IMG/VR virus record: IMGVR_UViG_3300035188_000491
Span: 1 to 37,740 of that record
DNA length: 37,740 nt
Source: a virus
Strand: one strand, 5' to 3'
The notes under the pieces are model-generated. The model was not told where the DNA came from. It ran no database searches and was given only the letters and a program-made list of their open reading frames with translations. A program made the position numbers and the translations under genes. This document shows, piece by piece, positions 1 to 6,542 of this stretch; positions within the stretch are counted from its first letter, which is position 1; each line of letters begins with the position of its first letter.

Positions 1-110
1 CACCCTTCCCGCCCCCTCCGACGCCTCCGAGGGCCCTTTCCGCTCGATTGCGTGGCATCCACACCCCGCTTCCAGATCCCCCACTTCCACCCATCCACCC
101 GGAGGGTCCT
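1..110. other. GC-rich non-coding left end
   Basis: C-rich sequence with no convincing reading frame. Together with the hairpins at 111-215 it makes up the roughly 300-base gene-free left end. Bases 1-21 resemble the last 21 bases of the window (37720-37740) at 19 of 21 positions, in direct orientation. This could be the junction of a circular assembly or an imperfect terminal repeat. Low-complexity C runs make the match less decisive than the count suggests. Confidence 0.5.
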
Positions 111-176
111 GAAAAACCGCCGCCGAGCGCGGGGCGTCTTGAAACGCCCCCGCAGCGTCTCGGCGTTGCGGTTTTT
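111..176. terminator. Bidirectional intrinsic terminator
   Basis: A long imperfect inverted repeat: the left arm at about 112-136 starts AAAAACCGC and the right arm at about 144-176 ends GCGGTTTTT, around a CTTGAAA loop. The GC-rich stem is flanked by an A run on one side and a T run on the other, so each strand ends in a U tract. It would stop leftward transcription leaving the primase-helicase gene and insulate the rightward gene at 313. Confidence 0.8.
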
Positions 177-180
177 AACT

Positions 181-215
181 CCCTAGAAGAGGGAGTGACA
201 AGACTCCCTCTAGGG
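181..215. other. Hairpin upstream of rightward gene
   Basis: The left arm CCCTAGAAGAGGGAGT (181-196) pairs with ACTCCCTCTAGGG (203-215) around a six-base loop, with a three-base bulge. The 3' arm runs into GGGAGG, a Shine-Dalgarno-like sequence, so in a rightward RNA the hairpin could hide the ribosome site of the gene starting near 230-313. No U tract follows, so it is not an obvious terminator. Confidence 0.5.
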
Positions 216-312
216 AGGTAGAGGGATCTATGCTAACTTTCTGGGGTGCGCTGCAAAATCAACATTCGTTTATCTTGACCGTGAATCGTGCAAGACGCAT
301 TCTGTTCCTGCT

Positions 313-924
313 ATGGGTTATCTGGAGAATGGTTCCACGCTTCGGTCGATGTTCCGGCTGATGCCCCCGCAACGCCACGATGCCGACCCGGATCGATCCG
401 AGGTTCTGGCCTACATAAAGGACAACCTGAGGTGTGAGCTTGGCCGGGCGATCCGTGCGTTCAATTCGATGCGGAACAAGAAGTCGCAGGTCCTTGTGTA
501 TGACATGGTCCATCGGCAGTGGCGTGGGTGTGACTGGGTGCCGATGGAGGATGAGGACAAGGTGTCGCTGCTCCTGAAGACCATCAACGATCTGAAGCGT
601 GATGTCGCGTATCTGAAGACCTCGGTGAAGAAGCACGAGCGCCTGCTTGGCCAACTGGAGCGGAAGCGGTCGCGCAAACGCGATAGGGAGGAGGAGGATG
701 AGACTGTGGAGCCGGCCTCCGATCCCCAACAGCAAGAAGCCGCTCCCCCCGAGAAGGAGGAAGCGGCTGATGGAGAGGATTGGTTCAAGGCTATGCGCGA
801 TGCCCTCGACGATAGGCCGGAGGCTTCGGCTCCTTCAGTTGAGCCCCCGTCATCACCATCGGGTTCCACTGGTCCCACACGATTCCGTTGGGAGAGTGCT
901 GAAGGTTTAGTGCCGATGCCGTGA
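313..924 (+). CDS. Hypothetical protein with central coiled coil and acidic tail
   Basis: Not recognised. The protein has 203 residues from ATG313, a basic folded-looking first 95 residues, a heptad-like stretch at about 95-125 (LLKTINDLKRDVAYLK), a highly charged KR/E segment and a proline/serine-rich acidic tail. The frame stays open upstream to 214 and reads plausibly protein-like just before ATG313 (for example TFVYLDRE), while ATG313 has no Shine-Dalgarno. The true start may therefore be upstream, at a non-ATG codon after the GGAGG at 214-218. Its last 134 bases overlap the end of the convergent primase-helicase gene; both frames look coding there. It is one of only six rightward genes in the window. 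Confidence 0.7.
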   Translation: MGYLENGSTLRSMFRLMPPQRHDADPDRSEVLAYIKDNLRCELGRAIRAFNSMRNKKSQVLVYDMVHRQWRGCDWVPMEDEDKVSLLLKTINDLKRDVAYLKTSVKKHERLLGQLERKRSRKRDREEEDETVEPASDPQQQEAAPPEKEEAADGEDWFKAMRDALDDRPEASAPSVEPPSSPSGSTGPTRFRWESAEGLVPMP

Positions 925-2572
925 GCCTTGATCCCCGCTTGCAAAAGGCCAGTTGGAAGCGTCGAGGCTTTGATTGGCCTACTTCTGCCAGTACCGCGAT
1001 CTCCCGCGCCCAGTTGGCGAGCTCGCTGGATCCGAATCCGGCGTGTGCGAGTTCCATGGTGGTGAGGGGCTCGCCGTCCTTGCGCTGGGCCTTGGAGATG
1101 TGGTGCATCCAGATCCAAGCGACCTTGGTCTGGTGGAGGATGGGCTGGAGCTTGTTGCGGAGGAACACGCTGACCTCGCCTTGGTCCGACAAATCTCCCC
1201 CGAAGTAGGAGAAGAGCGGGTCGCCGATGATGAGGTCGAGCTTGGATCGGGTGATGAAGCGTGTAGCGTAGGACAGGAATGCGTCCCCGGTGCGGACGGA
1301 TTCGGTGCGGAAGTGGAGGTTTTCCTGGAGGGTGCGGATGTCATCGGTGGGCATTTTGAGCCCTTTGATGACGCCCTTGAAGGCTTCGGCCAGGTCGCCC
1401 TTGTCGTTCTCGGCTTGGACGATCCCGATGCGGAGCGGGCGGACGGGGGCGATGCCGAAGAAGTCTTTGCCGAGTGCCCAGCGGATGACGATCTGCATCA
1501 TCAGTGATGACTTCCCGATGCCGGTGCCCCCGGAGATGATCATGGATGAGCCCCGGGTGAGCCACCGTTTACCGATGAGGTTGTCGGGATCGTTGTCCTC
1601 ATCGAAGTGGAGCAGGTCTTTGACGGTGACGATGGTGGCCTTGTCGTCGGCGGTCTCGCGGTCGCTGAGCCAATCGGCCCATGACTCTGGACCGATCTGA
1701 GTGGCGATCAGGCGTTGGGGACAGCCGTTGCGGAATGCGCCTGGGAGGCGGGAGAACCGTGCGGGGTTCTTGTTCTTGGGATCGATGCCGGGGATGAGGT
1801 TGTAGATGAGATCCCGGCGGGCTTCCCATTCCTTTCGGTCTGGTGCATCGACTCTGACCCATGCGTGGATGGACTTGCCGCCGCTGTCGATGAGGGCGGA
1901 GATGGGCATGCCGGTGTCGCGGAGGGCCTTCTCCTGTTCGGTTTTGGGGCGTTCGTCCATCTCGACGAGGACATGGCGGTAGGCGGACACGTCGTTGTCG
2001 GATCCGCTGTAGAGGTTGGGCTTGAACGGGTTGATCCGGACGAAGACGCCGCGTCGTTCGGGTCCGAGGATCCCGGCGCCGGGTTCGTCATGGCGGGCGA
2101 GCCATTCCTCGCGGGGGATGAACGACCCGCTGGACAGTGGCCTACCGTCCTCTTCGGAGACGTTGTCGCAGATGCAGACGGTTTCGCCCTGGGCGAAGCA
2201 GGCTTCGAGGAAGCGCCGGAACTCTGATGCGCCGGTGGGCGTGGCTACCGGAGCTGGTCGCTTGAAGGTCACGCGGGTGATGTCGAGCGGTTGGGTGGGG
2301 CGATGGTCCGAGGTGTTGGCCAGGTGCCCGCGTGGCTTGTCGTGGGGCTTCTCGTCGGCTTGGCGGATCTTATGGAGCAGCTCGCGGTCGGTCCATGGCG
2401 GCTGGCAGGAGCGGTTCCAGTCCGAGAGGAGCGTGAAGACGTCGGTTGTGGAAAGGCCGAAGCCGTGGACGAGTCCCACGGCGGCGGTGTAGGTCTGTGA
2501 ATGTCCTCCGGATCCGGAGATGGCTGGCGGAACCTTGGCAAGCCAGAGCGCCGCTCGTTGGAGCGTTGTCAT
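791..2572 (-). CDS. AEP-type primase fused to RecA-fold (RepA-like) helicase
   Basis: This 593-residue protein probably primes and unwinds phage DNA. Residues 1-75 resemble the helical PriCT-type region of primases (GFGLSTTDVF, DWNR, WTDRELLHKI). Residues 175-300 carry an archaeo-eukaryotic primase core: VLVEMDE at 201-207 for metal binding, SGGKSIHAWVRV at 230-241 with the family's histidine, and ARFSRLPGAFRNG at 271-283. A RecA-like ATPase follows, with Walker A GGTGIGKSS at 348-356, Walker B in LDLIIGDPLF and a WMHHISK sensor segment. It is the last leftward gene, after a string of small genes, and ends inside the convergent gene at 313-924. No DNA polymerase was found nearby, so it probably serves host polymerase. 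ATG2572 has no strong Shine-Dalgarno. Confidence 0.85.
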   Translation of the reverse strand: MTTLQRAALWLAKVPPAISGSGGHSQTYTAAVGLVHGFGLSTTDVFTLLSDWNRSCQPPWTDRELLHKIRQADEKPHDKPRGHLANTSDHRPTQPLDITRVTFKRPAPVATPTGASEFRRFLEACFAQGETVCICDNVSEEDGRPLSSGSFIPREEWLARHDEPGAGILGPERRGVFVRINPFKPNLYSGSDNDVSAYRHVLVEMDERPKTEQEKALRDTGMPISALIDSGGKSIHAWVRVDAPDRKEWEARRDLIYNLIPGIDPKNKNPARFSRLPGAFRNGCPQRLIATQIGPESWADWLSDRETADDKATIVTVKDLLHFDEDNDPDNLIGKRWLTRGSSMIISGGTGIGKSSLMMQIVIRWALGKDFFGIAPVRPLRIGIVQAENDKGDLAEAFKGVIKGLKMPTDDIRTLQENLHFRTESVRTGDAFLSYATRFITRSKLDLIIGDPLFSYFGGDLSDQGEVSVFLRNKLQPILHQTKVAWIWMHHISKAQRKDGEPLTTMELAHAGFGSSELANWAREIAVLAEVGQSKPRRFQLAFCKRGSRLTASALNLQHSPNGIVWDQWNPMVMTGAQLKEPKPPAYRRGHRA

Positions 2573-2599
2573 GTCGTTGATTCGTTGCTGGTTGGCCTA

Positions 2600-2779
2600 C
2601 TACTTGAGTGGCCTGAAGATGCGGTTGAACTCTTCGGTATTGCGTACGTAGAGAGCGCCCCTGCGTTCGTAGATGGTCACGGAGCGTCGGGTTTCACCTA
2701 GGCGATATTGTCCGTGCCCGAGGACTGTGACGACCACGGCAGGGTTGTGGATGTTGACGAACTGTCGATCGGTTTCCAT
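2600..2779 (-). CDS. Small hypothetical protein
   Basis: Not recognised. It has 59 residues from ATG2779, or 71 from ATG2815. The body reads METDRQFVNIHNPAVVVTVL and continues with alternating strands, like a small beta-rich protein. It overlaps the end of the upstream small gene (2698-2976) by 82-118 bases in another frame. The upstream frame loses protein character at about the point where this one gains it, so a frameshift or a recent gene fusion/fission is possible. It lies 27 bases upstream of the primase-helicase gene. Confidence 0.5.
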   Translation of the reverse strand: METDRQFVNIHNPAVVVTVLGHGQYRLGETRRSVTIYERRGALYVRNTEEFNRIFRPLK

Positions 2780-2976
2780 GTGAAGTGGGTTTTCTTGGTT
2801 GGGTAGCTGATCCATCCCTTGGCGATTCCGTAGGCGATGAGGCGTGGAGCGTCATCTAGGATGCGGCGGTTTTCCAGTGTGAAGGCGGATCGTTCGGCGT
2901 TGGACATGGGTCCGGGTTTGGAGTTGGTTTCGAGGCGAGCCTCGTACCATGGTTGTTCGCGGCGCGGTGTTTTCAT
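2698..2976 (-). CDS. Small hypothetical protein
   Basis: Not recognised; 92 residues. The start is fixed by an ATGA overlap with the preceding gene at 2973. The first 68 residues look normal (arginine-rich N-terminus, then a helix such as SAFTLENRRILDDAPRLIAY). The last 20 are low-complexity S/T, coincide with the next gene and look like out-of-frame translation. The functional protein may end earlier or continue by frameshifting into the 2600-2779 frame. Confidence 0.55.
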   Translation of the reverse strand: MKTPRREQPWYEARLETNSKPGPMSNAERSAFTLENRRILDDAPRLIAYGIAKGWISYPTKKTHFTWKPIDSSSTSTTLPWSSQSSGTDNIA

Positions 2977-3245
2977 TGGTTGGGTGTGATCCGAGAGAGG
3001 ATGCAGTTACAGTAGGATCCTTTGGTTTTGGCGTTGCATTTGGGGTGATGGATGGGGCTGGCCAGGATGTGGTCGCTGAGTTCCTTGGTCAGCGCGATGA
3101 GTTGTTGGATGCGGATTGATGCCTCGAAGCAGACGGCGTTTGAGGCACCGTCTTCGGACTGGATTTCGGACGCGAGGATGTTGAGGGCCACAACGAGGTG
3201 GTGGCTGGATGAGTGGTGCATAGGAATCGAAGGAAGTGTCCCCAT
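2973..3245 (-). CDS. Small hypothetical protein with C-terminal cysteines
   Basis: Not recognised. It has 90 residues from ATG3245 or 82 from ATG3221; neither start has a good Shine-Dalgarno. The middle is helical (LVVALNILASEIQ, IRIQQLIALTKELSDHIL), as in many phage 'ILASEI' small proteins. The C-terminus has a HHPKCNAKTKGSYCNC segment that could bind zinc. It overlaps the next gene by ATGA, so translation is probably coupled. A gap of 73 bases separates it from the upstream HTH gene. Confidence 0.65.
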   Translation of the reverse strand: MGTLPSIPMHHSSSHHLVVALNILASEIQSEDGASNAVCFEASIRIQQLIALTKELSDHILASPIHHPKCNAKTKGSYCNCILSRITPNQ

Positions 3246-3318
3246 GATTTGAATCCCAGTTTGGTGGCGTGTCGTTGGAGTGTGTTGAGTGAGGTGTAAT
3301 CGATTTGGAATGAGGTGG

Positions 3319-3693
3319 TTACGAGGAGGAGAGATTGATGTGGTGTTGGCATTTTGGGCATGTGATGGATTTGGAGAATGGTTTGACTGGTATTCCGAGC
3401 CATTGGCAGAGGCTGGTGAATGATTTTCTTCCGTAGTTCCTGAACTTGTATGGGGCTAATTTGTTTTCCTCGATGGCGAGCATGGCTGCGAAACGGTCGG
3501 TGATATCGAGGGCTTTGAGGATTGATCGGTTGCGTTGTGACAGGCCGTGATCCCATCGGGATTGGTTGCGGTGAGCTTCCACTATTTGGCCTACTCGTTG
3601 TTTTGTGAATCCGAGTTCGCGGGAGATTTGTGTGTATGAGTATCCTTTTGTTCTGAGTTCGGACACCTTGACGATGGCATCTGAGGTTTTCAT
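3319..3693 (-). CDS. HTH protein with RNA polymerase alpha-CTD-like domain and zinc knuckle
   Basis: This 124-residue protein is a probable transcription regulator. Residues 18-42 (YSYTQISRELGFTKQRVGQI) match the helix-turn-helix of sigma-70 region 4. Residues 51-101 resemble the C-terminal domain of the RNA polymerase alpha subunit: LSQRNRSILKALDI, then NKLAPYKFRNYGRKS (the helix-hairpin-helix 'N-[FY]-G-R-K-S' signature), then a closing helix with WLGI. A CPKC pair at 112-115 followed by HH could bind zinc. The ATG at 3693 is fixed by an ATGA overlap with the upstream HTH gene. The domain reading is by eye and needs a profile search. The protein could bind promoters or contact host RNA polymerase. 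Confidence 0.65.
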   Translation of the reverse strand: MKTSDAIVKVSELRTKGYSYTQISRELGFTKQRVGQIVEAHRNQSRWDHGLSQRNRSILKALDITDRFAAMLAIEENKLAPYKFRNYGRKSFTSLCQWLGIPVKPFSKSITCPKCQHHINLSSS

Positions 3694-3887
3694 TTGTGTT
3701 TGTACTTGCTTGGGAATTTGACGTTGTTGCGGATGTACCACAGTACGGAGTTCGAGAGGTTGTATTTCTTTGAGAGTTCCAGATAGGAGATTGTTGGATG
3801 TTCCTTGAGGATCATTGCCCGGATGTGGTCGGGGACTTTGGCGAATCGACGTTCGCCTGGGCGGCATTCTGGGAGGACGGGTTTCAT
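3690..3887 (-). CDS. Small helix-turn-helix protein
   Basis: This basic protein has 65 residues. Residues 28-56 (HPTISYLELSKKYNLSNSVLWYI) fit a helix-turn-helix, with the second helix NSVLWYIRNN as recognition helix. It overlaps both neighbours by ATGA, which fixes the start at 3887 and suggests co-translation with the alpha-CTD-like protein downstream. It probably binds DNA; its target is unknown. An alternative is a Trp-repressor-type or transposase-type HTH. Confidence 0.65.
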   Translation of the reverse strand: MKPVLPECRPGERRFAKVPDHIRAMILKEHPTISYLELSKKYNLSNSVLWYIRNNVKFPSKYKHK

Positions 3888-4096
3888 ATCTTCTCCGTCA
3901 GTGATCTCAGATATCGGTTCCGCTCTTTGGGTTTGACGTTGATGAGGTATTGGATTGCGCCACAGGCGTTAATGCTGGCGGTGTGTTCCCAATGCTCTTT
4001 GTCAAAGTAATTTGCTACACTTCCAGATGTGACAACGATTCGCCCGGTCTTCCGGTGCTTGAAGACGAATGCAACAGGGTCGATGGGGGTGTTCAC
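3884..4096 (-). CDS. Small hypothetical phage protein
   Basis: It has 70 residues and starts at GTG4096, which overlaps the upstream stop (GTGA). It reads VAFVFKHRKTGRIVVTSGSV followed by ANYFDKEHWEHTASI and a helical end (AIQYLIN). I have the impression of similar small proteins in environmental phages but know no function. It is the distal member of the run of genes joined by GTGA junctions. Confidence 0.6.
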   Translation of the reverse strand: MNTPIDPVAFVFKHRKTGRIVVTSGSVANYFDKEHWEHTASINACGAIQYLINVKPKERNRYLRSLTEKI

Positions 4097-4242
4097 GGCT
4101 TCTCCTTCCTTCTCAATTTCCCCAGCCAGTCGAGCAGCGGACCGATCTCTTGGATCAGCACGACCAGGACGATCAACAGTCCGAATGCCGTTGCGGCGAA
4201 TGTGAGCAGGAGGATGATACCGATGGTTGCGAATACGCTCAC
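4093..4242 (-). CDS. Small single-membrane-segment protein
   Basis: It has 49 residues from GTG4242. One strong transmembrane segment lies at about 5-33 (TIGIILLLTFAATAFGLLIV), followed by a basic C-terminus (KLRRKEKP), so the C-terminus probably faces the cytoplasm. The start is chosen from the GTGA overlap with the upstream gene and the AAGGAGG-like site seven bases before it; a longer frame to 4338 is only the other frame of the neighbour. Function unknown. Confidence 0.65.
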   Translation of the reverse strand: MSVFATIGIILLLTFAATAFGLLIVLVVLIQEIGPLLDWLGKLRRKEKP

Positions 4243-4556
4243 AGCTTGTCCTCCTTGGCTTTGTACCACTTTGCTTTTACGTCTGCGCTCAACGCAATCC
4301 AGTCGCAATACTCCATTGAGTCTTCGGGCATCAACCATGCGTTCAGCATCGCATCCCCCGCTTCCTCCAACCGCTTGATGCGGTCTTGAGCCACGTTGAG
4401 TTCGCGTTCGAGTTGTTCAATGGTTCTATTGGCCCACCACTCTCTTTCATTTTTTGGAATGACCGAAGACATGATTTGATTGCGAAGTTCTTCTCGTGGC
4501 GTCGCGTTGCACGGTGTATCGCTAACCATTTTGTTGGTGTCACCAATATGGTTCAC
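4239..4556 (-). CDS. TPRTDA/RIKRLEEA-family small coiled-coil protein
   Basis: It has 105 residues from GTG4556, which overlaps the upstream stop. An inner ATG at 4526 gives the MVSDTP start seen in its relatives. Central helix: EQLERELNVAQDRIKRLEEA, a short coiled coil. It ends WYKAKEDKL, with the last residues encoded by the Shine-Dalgarno of the next gene. It belongs with 5184-5456, 5453-6064 and 6061-6357, which share the RELN and RIKRLEEA blocks at DNA level. Function unknown; oligomerisation or protein binding is likely. Confidence 0.7.
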   Translation of the reverse strand: MNHIGDTNKMVSDTPCNATPREELRNQIMSSVIPKNEREWWANRTIEQLERELNVAQDRIKRLEEAGDAMLNAWLMPEDSMEYCDWIALSADVKAKWYKAKEDKL

Positions 4557-4981
4557 GGCTTTGCCTCCTGAAAGTTGGGGCTACAGTTCCGGCGCAGCCA
4601 ATCGGACTGAGCATTCCAAGCCGCATCCCAATCCGCATTCCAAGCCGCAGCCCAAGCCGCAGCCCAAGCCGCATCCCGAGCCGCATCCCGAGCCGCAGCC
4701 CGATCCGCATCCCAAGCCGCAGCACGCTCCGCAACATCCAGCGCGGCAACACTACGCGGGTCGGACATCAGATGCTGGACCTGCCGAGCGCACCACACCG
4801 CGAACAATCGCAGCTCCTTATTGGTCAGCACTCCATTTTGAGTAGCCACCCATAGCAGCCATTCAGGCTTCAGCTTGTTCCACGCATCTTGCATGGATTC
4901 GCAATTCGCGAGGGCCCAGTCTCGACCATCCTTGCAAGCACTATGCTTGTCGCAAAACCGCTCAATAGTCATGTCGCTCAC
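4553..4981 (-). CDS. AAW-repeat protein (Imm5-like, tentative)
   Basis: It has 142 residues from ATG4981. The N-terminal domain (MTIERFCDKHSACKDGRDWA ... LRLFAVWCARQVQHLMSDPR) is followed at about 87-127 by tandem four-residue repeats of the type AAWD/AAWA, encoded by a 12-base DNA repeat at 4612-4735. The combination of a cysteine-containing helical head and Ala/Trp repeats recalls Imm5-type putative immunity proteins; that is an impression from memory, not a search. The C-terminus EAKP is set by the shared junction box. Repeat number could change readily by slippage. Confidence 0.65.
   Translation of the reverse strand: MSDMTIERFCDKHSACKDGRDWALANCESMQDAWNKLKPEWLLWVATQNGVLTNKELRLFAVWCARQVQHLMSDPRSVAALDVAERAAAWDADRAAARDAARDAAWAAAWAAAWNADWDAAWNAQSDWLRRNCSPNFQEAKP
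4612..4735. repeat. 12-base tandem repeats inside AAW-repeat gene
   Basis: On the plus strand the unit is close to CCAAGCCGCATC/G, repeated about ten times with drift (Ccc AAG/AAT/GAG/GAT CCGCA). Each unit encodes Ala-Ala-Trp-Asp/Asn/Ala/Arg on the minus strand. It is a coding minisatellite, not a CRISPR array, because no distinct spacers exist. Confidence 0.85.
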
Positions 4982-5187
4982 GGCTTTGCCTCCTTGGCTT
5001 CAGTGTAAAAGGTGATGCTGATTGATGCGTAAAGAATGAACGGCTTACCGCACTTATCACATTCACGGTCCGACGGGGTTTCGTCGGCATCACCGCTCGA
5101 TGTGTCGGCTTGGTACCTATATCCGCAATGCGGGCAGATGATGTCGCAGTCATCCATTTGATCGCCGGGTTTAAAGTCGTTGCTCAC
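4978..5187 (-). CDS. Small zinc-ribbon protein
   Basis: It has 69 residues from GTG5187 (GTGA overlap with the upstream stop, AAGGAGG seven bases before). Two CxxC knuckles, CPHCGY at about 19-24 and CDKCGK at about 43-48, form a zinc ribbon, preceded by an acidic DQMDDCD stretch. It ends FYTEAKEAKP, where the last residues come from the shared junction box. It could bind nucleic acid or protein; function unknown. A longer frame upstream of GTG5187 is discarded because it is the other frame of the neighbour. Confidence 0.75.
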   Translation of the reverse strand: MSNDFKPGDQMDDCDIICPHCGYRYQADTSSGDADETPSDRECDKCGKPFILYASISITFYTEAKEAKP

Positions 5188-5456
5188 AGCTTTGCCTCCT
5201 TGGCTTTGAACCAGTTCTCGGATGCGCTCTGGCAAACTTTGCAAAGACCATAGCATCCACACCCGCATCCAAGTTTTTTTTCGACTGCATCCCCCGCAGC
5301 CTCCAACCGTATTATCCTATCAACCAGATCAAGAGTGTGAATATCAAGCTTCCTGTACATCCCACACGCTCGGTTAAGTTCACGTTCGATGTCCTGAGCT
5401 ACTTTTCGTAGATCATCAATGCTATACGTAGCATCCGTCCTCGGTGTTTCGCTCAC
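5184..5456 (-). CDS. TPRTDA/RIKRLEEA-family small protein with cysteine cluster
   Basis: It has 90 residues from GTG5456. It starts MSETPRTDATYS, has a helix with DIERELNRACG, a degenerate coil block (DRIIRLEAAGDAV) and then a cysteine-rich insert (CGCGCYGLCKVC) not present in its relatives. It ends WFKAKEAKL on the junction box. The insert may bind zinc. Same cassette family as 4239-4556; function unknown. Confidence 0.7.
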   Translation of the reverse strand: MSETPRTDATYSIDDLRKVAQDIERELNRACGMYRKLDIHTLDLVDRIIRLEAAGDAVEKKLGCGCGCYGLCKVCQSASENWFKAKEAKL

Positions 5457-6064
5457 GGCTTTGCCTCCTTGGCTTCAAGTGCTTCTGCCGCTTTGTCGAT
5501 TGCGTACCAGCAAGCGTCTATCATTGCTCGCTCGTTGTTGTCTCGGTTCCAGTATTCTCGAATGGACTCAAGCGCCTCCTCCAACCGCTTGATGCGGTCT
5601 TGAAGCCGCAGGTTCTCCTTCTGTAGGTCCAAGACAATGCTATAGGTCAATGCTGCATCTCCAGCATCCAACCGCTTGATGCGCTGCTTGACAGCCACGA
5701 TCCAGTCTGGAACGTCTCTCCCAGATTCGCATCCAGTCAGTTCGCAAAGGATCCGCTCCGCAGCGGCGTTGCCACGGTTAAGAGCTTCGATGCGCTCGTT
5801 GGCCGCGTTGAGTTCGCGTTCGATGCGTTTCATCTCACCAGCTAGGTCGTACATCGTAGCGTCAGGCTCGAAGTACGCAGCATCCGTCCTCGGTGTATCG
5901 CTGACCATTTTGTTGGCTTCAGGCTTATCCCGCCAGTGGCAGGTATGAACGCCTATTCGATGGCCTGGAAAAGGACCAGTACCTTCGTCATGCCAGCAAA
6001 TGCATTCCGCGTCTGTCGCATGGAGTGCTTTGCAGTCATTGGTTTTGTAGTAGTATTGCTTCAC
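5453..6064 (-). CDS. Composite cassette protein: cysteine head fused to TPRTDA coiled coil
   Basis: It has 203 residues from GTG6064 (GTGA overlap, AAGGAGG before it). Residues 1-52 form one module (KQYYYKTNDC, ECICWHDEGTGPF, HTCHWRD). MVSDTPRTDAAYF then begins a second module that matches the start of other cassettes, followed by a long coil with RIERELNAANERI and three RIKRL-type blocks. It ends EALEAKEAKP. This looks like two or more cassettes joined in frame. The inner ATG could also serve as a separate start, but it has no Shine-Dalgarno. Function unknown. Confidence 0.7.
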   Translation of the reverse strand: MKQYYYKTNDCKALHATDAECICWHDEGTGPFPGHRIGVHTCHWRDKPEANKMVSDTPRTDAAYFEPDATMYDLAGEMKRIERELNAANERIEALNRGNAAAERILCELTGCESGRDVPDWIVAVKQRIKRLDAGDAALTYSIVLDLQKENLRLQDRIKRLEEALESIREYWNRDNNERAMIDACWYAIDKAAEALEAKEAKP

Positions 6065-6357
6065 GGCTTTGCCTCCTTGGCTTTGTTCCATGCTTCAATT
6101 TCTGACAACATTAAGGCCGCAGCAGCACCGGGAGTTATTTTACTTCCCGCCTCCTCCAACCGTTTGATGCGCCCTTGAAGATCGCGGATCTTGGCGCACT
6201 GTGCATCGGCCATCCATTGCTCGCGCATGATGCGAAGCACCTCGGCTGCTGTCTCCGTAGGCTTCAAATGCTCGGCTACAGTGATGCGTCCATCGGCGTG
6301 GATGGTTAGTAATTCCGCATTACACTTTTTGCTATCAAGGATGATTGTATCGCTCAT
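6061..6357 (-). CDS. RIKRLEEA-family small protein
   Basis: It has 98 residues from ATG6357, fixed by an ATGA overlap with the upstream gene. The N-terminal half is unlike the other cassettes (MSDTIILDSKKCNAELLTI, TAAEVLRIMREQW). The C-terminal half carries the shared coil (LQGRIKRLEEAGSKI) and ends WNKAKEAKP. This mixture of a private head and a common tail supports exchange between cassettes. Function unknown. Confidence 0.7.
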   Translation of the reverse strand: MSDTIILDSKKCNAELLTIHADGRITVAEHLKPTETAAEVLRIMREQWMADAQCAKIRDLQGRIKRLEEAGSKITPGAAAALMLSEIEAWNKAKEAKP

Positions 6358-6542
6358 TTGCACTCCTTCCATTTGAACTGCGGTTTACCATTAGTGTCAG
6401 CCACCCACTCGGCATGGCCTTTTAGCACGGCTTCTTTTTGCATATTATCCATTCCGGTATTGATTCCACATAGGTTTGTTATTGTGCATGCAAAGATAAC
6501 CAAGACGACGCATGGAATTATTAACGGTTCATATTCTTTCAT
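6354..6542 (-). CDS. Small membrane protein
   Basis: It has 62 residues. A single hydrophobic segment lies at about 6-26 (PLIIPCVVLVIFACTITNLC), followed by a hydrophilic tail (KGHAEWVADTNGKPQFKW). ATGA overlaps on both sides fix its limits. The tail, on the far side of the membrane if the N-terminus is inside, is too short for an enzyme. Function unknown. Confidence 0.65.
   Translation of the reverse strand: MKEYEPLIIPCVVLVIFACTITNLCGINTGMDNMQKEAVLKGHAEWVADTNGKPQFKWKECK

Noticed and set aside
259-735. Leftward frame opposite the gene at 313-924
   Set aside because: Leu/His/Arg-rich with no motif; the rightward frame has better amino-acid make-up and a coiled coil.
4612-4735. CRISPR-like tandem repeat
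   Set aside because: Units are contiguous 12-mers in frame with the protein; there are no spacers.
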